Shown here: positions 24,276 through 29,400 of the stretch, piece by piece
Numbering within the stretch: position 1 is the stretch's first letter
Layout: every line of letters starts with the position of its first letter
Source: JANNXQ01 sp038238555
GTDB lineage: Bacteria > Verrucomicrobiota > Verrucomicrobiia > Chthoniobacterales > Chthoniobacteraceae
Assembly (NCBI GenBank): GCA_038238555.1
Contig: JBBRXP010000060.1
Span: 1 to 29,400 of the forward strand
Direction: 5' to 3'
Length of the DNA: 29,400 nt
Program-made: the position numbers and the translations under genes
Notes under the pieces: generated by a model
The model's input: only the letters and a program-made list of their open reading frames with translations
The model's database searches: none
What the model was told of the DNA's origin: nothing

Positions 24276-25535
24276 ATGAAACTGAAATCCCTGGCACCGC
24301 TCGCAATCTTGGTATGCTCGAGTATCGCATTTGCCGCCGACGCCGATCTGGCCGCGAGACAATTGCAGTTCTTTCCGAAGAACCTCGCGCGCCATCACGT
24401 TGGATCGAATTTGTTTTTGTTTAACCCGGCCAAGCGCAACTTCGAACCGACGGAGGCGGCCGCCGCGTGGCTCGACGATGACGTGACGACTGGCTGGCCC
24501 GTGATGGCCGGCCCGCAGCATTATCTGCTGGCGCTCAGCGAGCCGGAGACGCTCACAGGGTTCTGCATCTCGACACGGCTGGCCAAAGGAACAGTGACTC
24601 TTTACGCCGGCGACGAACCGGCTGCGCCGTCGGCGAAGACGTGGACGGTGATTGCGCGCGACATTCCTCTCGAGTCGATCAACGACAAGAAACTCGCGCG
24701 GTCATTTAACATACTCGCGAAGTATCTGCTCATCGAGACAAACATCGCGGACCCGGGGCCGATGTTCAGCCTGTATGTATATGGCGACAAGCCCGCGGTG
24801 AGTTACGACTCGCGTCCGCGTGATCGTGCCATCGACGTGCAGACAGTCTTCGGCCGTTACGTGAATGATACGGGGGCGATCAATGCCGCGGCTCTTTACG
24901 CGCACGGTTATGTCCAGTTCGCGAATTCCCCTGATGGATTTAAGGCGTGGCAGGATGCCATCGACGACAACCCCGCAACCGCGCTCGCGGTTCTGCCTTC
25001 GGGTGCCGATGCGGGTGTGGTCATTCGTCTCGGCACGCGGCGTTCGATCTCGCGTGTCGCACTCTTCACCGGCGCCAACGCTCGCGGCAAAGTGGATGTA
25101 TTCGCGCTGCCGGAGTCGGCTGCCGCGCAGTCTGGCAAAGCGGTGTCTGTCGCGAGTCTCACGCCCGCCGTCACCGTCGTGCTCGATGGATCGAGCGTGC
25201 GCTCCAGCATTGATTTCCCGGCGCTCGAAGCATCGGCACTCGCGCTGCGCTGGACGCCGGATGGCGGCGCCGACACGCTGGCGATTCGCGAGTTCGACGC
25301 GTTTGGCGGCATGGCCCTCGCGGACTACGAAGTCGGCCTCAAGCCCGAAGCCGTGGCGGCGTTTGGCGGCGACCGCGGCCCCGATCCTTCCAAGGACGGC
25401 AAGTCACTCAACGACGTGAAGGATCCGAAGGAAGTCGCCCTCGGCCCGCCGTCGCCGTATCTGCCGGGCTCGCTCGGCTTCCCGCCGAATATCGATCGCC
25501 GCCGCGTCGAACCCCCGAGGCCGCTGAGCCCGTAG
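24276..25535 (+). CDS. Secreted protein with discoidin (F5/8 type C)-like modules, unknown function
   Basis: 419 residues with a clear signal peptide (MKLKSLAPLAILVCSSIAFA, cut near residue 21). Two stretches look like carbohydrate-binding F5/8 type C folds: AAAWLDDDVTTGWP with LTGFCISTRLAKGTVTLYAG (about 60-115), and AWQDAIDDNPATALAV with RSISRVALFTGANARGKVDV (about 225-280). The Pro-rich C-terminus (PPSPYLPGSLGFPPNIDRR) lacks a membrane anchor. Role unknown; its position divergent from the EPS export operon makes a surface or matrix role plausible but unproven. It is followed by a strong terminator, so it is probably transcribed alone. Confidence 0.8.
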   Translation: MKLKSLAPLAILVCSSIAFAADADLAARQLQFFPKNLARHHVGSNLFLFNPAKRNFEPTEAAAAWLDDDVTTGWPVMAGPQHYLLALSEPETLTGFCISTRLAKGTVTLYAGDEPAAPSAKTWTVIARDIPLESINDKKLARSFNILAKYLLIETNIADPGPMFSLYVYGDKPAVSYDSRPRDRAIDVQTVFGRYVNDTGAINAAALYAHGYVQFANSPDGFKAWQDAIDDNPATALAVLPSGADAGVVIRLGTRRSISRVALFTGANARGKVDVFALPESAAAQSGKAVSVASLTPAVTVVLDGSSVRSSIDFPALEASALALRWTPDGGADTLAIREFDAFGGMALADYEVGLKPEAVAAFGGDRGPDPSKDGKSLNDVKDPKEVALGPPSPYLPGSLGFPPNIDRRRVEPPRPLSP

Positions 25536-25556
25536 CAGCCGTTTCAAGGTTGGTTT

Positions 25557-25589
25557 AAAAAAAGCGCGAGGTCACTCCTCGCGCTTTTT
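25557..25589. terminator. Strong intrinsic terminator
   Basis: AAAGCGCGAGG (25561-25571) pairs perfectly with CCTCGCGCTTT (25577-25587) around a 5-nt loop, with a T-run after it and an A-run before it. It ends the plus-strand gene and could also work in reverse. Confidence 0.93.
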
Positions 25590-25634
25590 GTTTGTCCGCG
25601 TTGCTCCGCTGCTCGCGCCTGTTACAAGCGGCGC

Positions 25635-26552
25635 GTGCTTTTTTGGAATGTTTTCTTTCAAGTGCTGCTGCCGATCCTCGTGATGTTTGGCAGCGGGTGG
25701 GTGCTCGATCGCCGCTACCGGCTCGATCTCGACACGCTGGTAAAGCTCAACATCAACCTCTTCGTCCCCGCGTTCATGTTCGTGCACGTAGTGGATTCCG
25801 ATCTCGCCGGCGGCGTGGCCTTGCGCGTGATCGGCTTCACGGCGTGCGTCATCGCCAGCATGTTTTTCTTGAGCGCACTGCTTGGGAAAATCGCGGGATA
25901 CGATCGCCCGCACGTCCGTTCGCTGCAGCTCGCGACGATGTTTTACAACTCCGCCAATTACGGCATCCCGCTCATGACACTCGCCTTCCCCGCCACCGGC
26001 GCGGTGCTGCAAGTCTTCATCGTGCTCGTGCAAAACTTGGGCACCTTCACCATCGGCCTCTTCCTCGCCAACTCCGCCCATCGCTCCGGCTGGCGCGCGC
26101 TGCTGCCCACGCTCCGGCAAGTGAGCATCTGGGCGGTGGCCGCGGCGTTCGCAGTCCGCGCGCTGCACTGGCCGGTGCAGGAATGGCGGTGGCTCTGGGT
26201 GCCCTTGCAATACTTTTCCTCCGCGCTCGTGGCCTTTGCGATGGTCACGCTCGGCGTGCAACTTTCCCAGACCGAACCGCGCCAGCCCGCGGGCCGCATC
26301 GCGTGGGCGCTTGTGCTGCGGCTGGTGGTCAGTCCGCTCATCGCCTGCGCGCTCGTTCCGGTCTTCGGCTTCACCGGAGAACCAGCAAAGATGATGATCA
26401 TCAGCGCGTCCTTCCCCACCGCCGTGAACACCGCGCTCATCGCCCATGAATTTCACGCCGACTCGCACTTCGCCACCGCCGCCGTTTTTTACAGCACACT
26501 GGCCAGCATGTTCACGGTGACTCTGCTCGTCGCGCTCTCGCGGCTGGTGTAG
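25635..26552 (+). CDS. AEC-family (auxin efflux carrier-like) transporter
   Basis: 305 residues, with about eight to ten hydrophobic segments beginning FFQVLLPILVMFGSGWVLD. The family hallmark KLNINLFVPAFMFVHVV and the mid-protein FYNSANYGIPLMTLAF (conserved NxGN/NYG region before the crossover) identify an AEC permease, usually a carrier of organic acids or other small anions. The second half repeats the pattern (VAFAMVTLGVQLS; LRLVVSPLIACALVPVFGF; FPTAVNTALIAHEF). The GTG at 25635 is the only start that keeps the first helix; no ATG occurs before residue 16. Substrate not determinable. Confidence 0.92.
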   Translation: MLFWNVFFQVLLPILVMFGSGWVLDRRYRLDLDTLVKLNINLFVPAFMFVHVVDSDLAGGVALRVIGFTACVIASMFFLSALLGKIAGYDRPHVRSLQLATMFYNSANYGIPLMTLAFPATGAVLQVFIVLVQNLGTFTIGLFLANSAHRSGWRALLPTLRQVSIWAVAAAFAVRALHWPVQEWRWLWVPLQYFSSALVAFAMVTLGVQLSQTEPRQPAGRIAWALVLRLVVSPLIACALVPVFGFTGEPAKMMIISASFPTAVNTALIAHEFHADSHFATAAVFYSTLASMFTVTLLVALSRLV

Positions 26553-26580
26553 TTCGTCATTCGTCATTCGTCATTCGTCA
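26553..26580. repeat. Four tandem TTCGTCA heptamers
   Basis: Exactly four perfect copies of TTCGTCA begin directly after the AEC stop codon and end 8 bp before the DUF853 start. A fifth unit has decayed to TTTCCCA. Confidence 0.95.
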
Positions 26581-26588
26581 TTTCCCAC

Positions 26589-28103
26589 ATGTCCTCACCC
26601 TTCCTCATCGCCAAAGGCGACACCGACATTTTCTTCCAGCCCGAGATGGGCAATCGCCACGGCCTCATTGCCGGCGCCACCGGCACGGGCAAGACCGTGA
26701 CCCTCCAGACACTCGCCGAAAATTTTTCCGCGCTCGGCGTGCCCGTCTTCATGGCCGACATCAAGGGCGATCTCACCGGCCTCGCGAAAGCCGGCAGCGC
26801 CGTTCCGAAAGTCGCCGAGCGCCTCCGCGCGCTGCACATCGCCGACCACGCATTCACCGGATTCCCCGTCGTGTTCTGGGATATCTTTGGAAAATCGGGC
26901 CACCCGATTCGCGCGACCGTCAGCGAGATGGGGCCGCTGCTTCTCTCGCGCGTGCTCAATCTCAACGACACCCAGGAAGGCGTGCTGCAAATCCTTTTTC
27001 GCGTCGCTGATGAAGGCGGCCTGCTGCTTCTCGACCTCGCGGACTTGCGCGAGATGCTCACCTTCCTCGGCCAAAATTCCGCCGACCTCACACTGCGCTA
27101 CGGCAATGTGAGCGCCGCCAGCGTCGGCACCATCCAGCGCGCGCTGCTCAACCTTCAGCAACAGGGCGGCGACAAATTCTTTGGCGAGCCCGCGCTCAAT
27201 CTCGACGATTTCATCCAGACCGCGCCCGACGGCCGCGGCGTCATCAATATCCTCGCCGCCGAGCAGCTCATGGCCAGCCCGCGCACTTACGCCACCGCGC
27301 TCTTGTGGATGCTCAGCGAACTCTTCGAGCGCCTGCCCGAGGTGGGCGATCTCGACAAGCCCAAGCTCGTCTTCTTTTTCGACGAAGCCCACCTGCTCTT
27401 CACCGATCTGCCGCAGCAGCTCGAGGATAAGATCGAGCAAGTCGTGCGGCTCATCCGCTCGAAAGGCGTGGGCGTTTATTTCATCACGCAGAACCCGCTC
27501 GACGTGCCGGAGAAAATCCTCGGCCAGCTCGGCAACCGCGTGCAGCACGCTTTGCGCGCCTTCACTCCGCGCGACCAGAAAGCCGTGCAGAGCGCCGCCG
27601 AAACTTTCCGGCAAAACCCAAAGCTCGACGTGGCCGCCGTCATCACGCAGCTCGCCGTGGGCGAAGCGCTCGTCTCCCTGCTCGAACCCGGCGGCACGCC
27701 AGCGATCGTCCAGCGCGCCTTCATGCTCCCACCTCACAGCCAGATCGGCCCCATCTCGGACGCCGAGCGGCAGGCCATCATCCAAGCCAGCGTGCTTTTC
27801 GGGACATATGAAAAGAGCGTCGATCGCGAGAGCGCCGCCGAAATTCTGCGGGCCCGCGCCCAGGCGCGCACCGCCGCTGCTCCGGTCGCATCGCCCGCCG
27901 GACCCGCCGCGCCCTCCGCCGCCGGCGCCGCCGGAGGATTCTTGAAAGACCTCGTCTTCGGCTCCACCGGCCCGCGCGGCGGCCACCACGCAGGCCTCGC
28001 GGACAAAATGATCTCGAGCACCGTCCGCACGATGGGCTCCACCGTCGGCCGCGAAATCATCCGCGGAGTCCTCGGCTCCCTCTTCAGCGGACGGAAGCAT
28101 TGA
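26589..28103 (+). CDS. DUF853/HerA-C-like P-loop ATPase
   Basis: 504 residues, the YjgR (DUF853) type length. Walker A GATGTGKT is at 29-36, the DIKGDLTGLA motif follows, Walker B-like KLVFFFDEAHLLF comes in the middle, then GVGVYFITQNPLDVPEKILGQLGNRVQHALRAFT, the signature of the family. Relatives are HerA/FtsK-like ATPases of uncertain function, suspected in DNA processing. The C-terminal ~80 residues are Ala/Pro-rich and Gly-rich (low complexity). The start is placed at 26589, 8 bp after the heptamer repeat. Cytoplasmic. Confidence 0.93.
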   Translation: MSSPFLIAKGDTDIFFQPEMGNRHGLIAGATGTGKTVTLQTLAENFSALGVPVFMADIKGDLTGLAKAGSAVPKVAERLRALHIADHAFTGFPVVFWDIFGKSGHPIRATVSEMGPLLLSRVLNLNDTQEGVLQILFRVADEGGLLLLDLADLREMLTFLGQNSADLTLRYGNVSAASVGTIQRALLNLQQQGGDKFFGEPALNLDDFIQTAPDGRGVINILAAEQLMASPRTYATALLWMLSELFERLPEVGDLDKPKLVFFFDEAHLLFTDLPQQLEDKIEQVVRLIRSKGVGVYFITQNPLDVPEKILGQLGNRVQHALRAFTPRDQKAVQSAAETFRQNPKLDVAAVITQLAVGEALVSLLEPGGTPAIVQRAFMLPPHSQIGPISDAERQAIIQASVLFGTYEKSVDRESAAEILRARAQARTAAAPVASPAGPAAPSAAGAAGGFLKDLVFGSTGPRGGHHAGLADKMISSTVRTMGSTVGREIIRGVLGSLFSGRKH

Positions 28104-28130
28104 GTGCTCCCGCGGCTTCACAAACGAGCC

Positions 28131-29400
28131 ATGCAAACTCCCCCATCCCTCGCGCTTTTCATCCAGCAAATCGCAACGGCCGCCGCGCTCTCGCTCTCCG
28201 CAAGTGCCGCGGAGGAAGCGCCACCGCGCATGATCGGCTTCTCCGAGGCGCGCGCGAAGGAGCAGGCAGCGCTCGAGGCGAGATTCGACGCGCAACTGCG
28301 CGCCGAAGATCAGCGCGCATGGGTCGAGCAGATGGCCTCCGCGCCCAATCACGTCGGCACGCCGCACGACAAGGCCAATGCCGACTTAATGCTCGCGCAG
28401 TTCCGTGAATGGGGTTGGGACGCGCGCATCGAAACGTTTGAGGTGCTTTATCCAACTCCGAAAAAAACGGCTCTCGAACTCATCGCGCCCACACGCTTCA
28501 CGGCGCGCATGCACGAGCCGGAAGTCGCGGGTGATCGCACGTCGGGCAAATCGCCGGACGCGCTCCCGCCATTCAACGCCTACAGCGCGGATGGCGACGT
28601 CACCGGCGAACTCGTCTATGTGAACCACGGGATGCCCGACGATTACATGGAACTCGCGCGGCACGGCATCGACGTGCGCGGAAAGATCGTCATCGCGCGC
28701 TACGGCGGCGGCTGGCGCGGGCTGAAGCCGAAGCTCGCTCACGAGCACGGCGCCACCGGTTGCATCATTTATTCCGATCCGCACGAGGACGGTTTCGCCG
28801 CCGGCGACGCGTATCCGAAGGGCGCGTTCCGGCCCGCCGATGGCGTGCAGCGCGGCTCGGTAATGGACATGCCGGTTTATCCCGGCGATCCGCTCACGCC
28901 CGGGGTCGGCGCGACTCACGATGCCAAACGGCTCGCGCTCGCGGATGCGAAGACGCTGATGAAGATCCCCGTGCTGCCGATTTCGCACGCCGATGCGCAG
29001 CCGCTGCTCGCGGCGCTCGACGGGCCGGTCGCGCCAGCATCGTGGCGCGGTGCGCTGCCGATCACCTATCATCTCGGGCCGGGGCCGGCGAAGGTGCGGC
29101 TCAATGTGGAATCGGACTGGAGCCTGAAGCCGATCTACAACGTGATCGCGCGGCTCGAGGGCAGTGAGTTTCCAGACCAGTGGATCGTGCGCGGAAATCA
29201 TCACGACGCCTGGGTGCTGGGTGCAAACGATCCGCTCTCCGGCAACGTGGCGCTGATGGCCGAGGCGAAGGCGATCGGCGCCCTGGCAAAGGAAGGCTGG
29301 CATCCCCGCCGCACGCTGCTCTATGCGAGCTGGGACGCCGAGGAGCCGGGCCTCATCGGCTCGACCGAATGGGCCGAGGCCCACGCCGACGAACTGCGCC
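28131..29400 (+). CDS. M28-family peptidase, glutamate carboxypeptidase II-like (3' truncated by window edge)
   Basis: 423 codons are visible and the frame is open at the window end. A weak signal peptide (IQQIATAAALSLSASAAEE) precedes a PA-domain insert (GELVYVNHGMPDDYMELARH; GKIVIARYGGGWRGLKPKLA). The peptidase core follows: GNHHDAWVLGANDPLSG with zinc ligands His357 and bridging Asp367, then ASWDAEEPGLIGSTEWAEAH with the Glu-Glu pair (catalytic base plus ligand). The match to the human GCPII motif order is close. It probably trims peptides in the periplasm. The C-terminal dimerisation part lies beyond the window. Confidence 0.92.
   Translation, partial: MQTPPSLALFIQQIATAAALSLSASAAEEAPPRMIGFSEARAKEQAALEARFDAQLRAEDQRAWVEQMASAPNHVGTPHDKANADLMLAQFREWGWDARIETFEVLYPTPKKTALELIAPTRFTARMHEPEVAGDRTSGKSPDALPPFNAYSADGDVTGELVYVNHGMPDDYMELARHGIDVRGKIVIARYGGGWRGLKPKLAHEHGATGCIIYSDPHEDGFAAGDAYPKGAFRPADGVQRGSVMDMPVYPGDPLTPGVGATHDAKRLALADAKTLMKIPVLPISHADAQPLLAALDGPVAPASWRGALPITYHLGPGPAKVRLNVESDWSLKPIYNVIARLEGSEFPDQWIVRGNHHDAWVLGANDPLSGNVALMAEAKAIGALAKEGWHPRRTLLYASWDAEEPGLIGSTEWAEAHADELR

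Noticed and set aside
26553..26580. Possible CRISPR remnant
   Set aside because: Units are 7 bp with no spacers; it is a simple tandem repeat.

Overview
The window looks like a chromosomal piece of a GC-rich member of the Verrucomicrobiota; Planctomycetota is the alternative. The evidence is two very large secreted 'PVC-type' proteins (propeller, HEAT repeats, one CxxCH haem site), a DUF1080 domain, a Tat-exported Gfo/Idh/MocA oxidoreductase, an S1-like sulfatase and a kinase/FGE fusion. Shine-Dalgarno sequences are mostly weak.

Region 1 (1-13382) is a carbohydrate-oxidation neighbourhood. A 5'-truncated PVC cytochrome (1-1776) is followed by a PAS-AraC regulator on the minus strand. Divergent from that regulator runs SDR, DUF4432 (mutarotase-like), Gfo/Idh/MocA, Tat-Gfo/Idh/MocA, SDR, sulfatase-like protein, and a 1241-residue protein joining propeller, HEAT, cytochrome c and a DUF1080 (3-keto-disaccharide hydrolase) domain. 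I infer oxidation of a sugar or glycoside to a keto form, cleavage of the keto-glycoside, and further redox and epimerisation of the product, with electrons passed to haem c. Copies of a dispersed repeat (GACAAAATCATG / CATGATTTTGTC) sit between these genes, and one supplies the start codon of the Tat oxidoreductase.

Between the sulfatase and the large cytochrome lies what appears to be a single integron gene cassette (9205-9641). It holds an 88-codon basic ORF whose stop codon lies inside an attC R box, a roughly 120-nt attC-like hairpin, and junctions that look like insertion at a secondary site. No integrase is in the window.

Region 2 (13470-16428) holds housekeeping or unknown genes: DUF309, a BaiN/HI0933-like flavoprotein, a YkgJ-type Cys-cluster protein, a TPR lipoprotein and a small membrane protein.

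Region 3 (16473-23993, minus strand) is a four-gene polysaccharide export and control unit. In transcription order it runs: a degenerate Ser/Thr kinase with transmembrane helix, coiled coil and FGE-like domain; an outer-membrane beta-barrel; a Wza-like export protein; and a Wzc-like tyrosine autokinase. The block is visibly less GC-rich and is crowded with the pentamer GTTAC/GTAAC, about 35 sites by eye against about 8 in the rest of the window.

Region 4 (24276-29400) has a secreted unknown protein with discoidin-like modules, a strong hairpin terminator, an AEC-family carrier, a short heptamer tandem repeat, a DUF853/HerA-like ATPase, and the N-terminal part of an M28 peptidase of the glutamate carboxypeptidase II type that runs off the end. 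I saw no tRNA, rRNA, CRISPR array or transposase gene.
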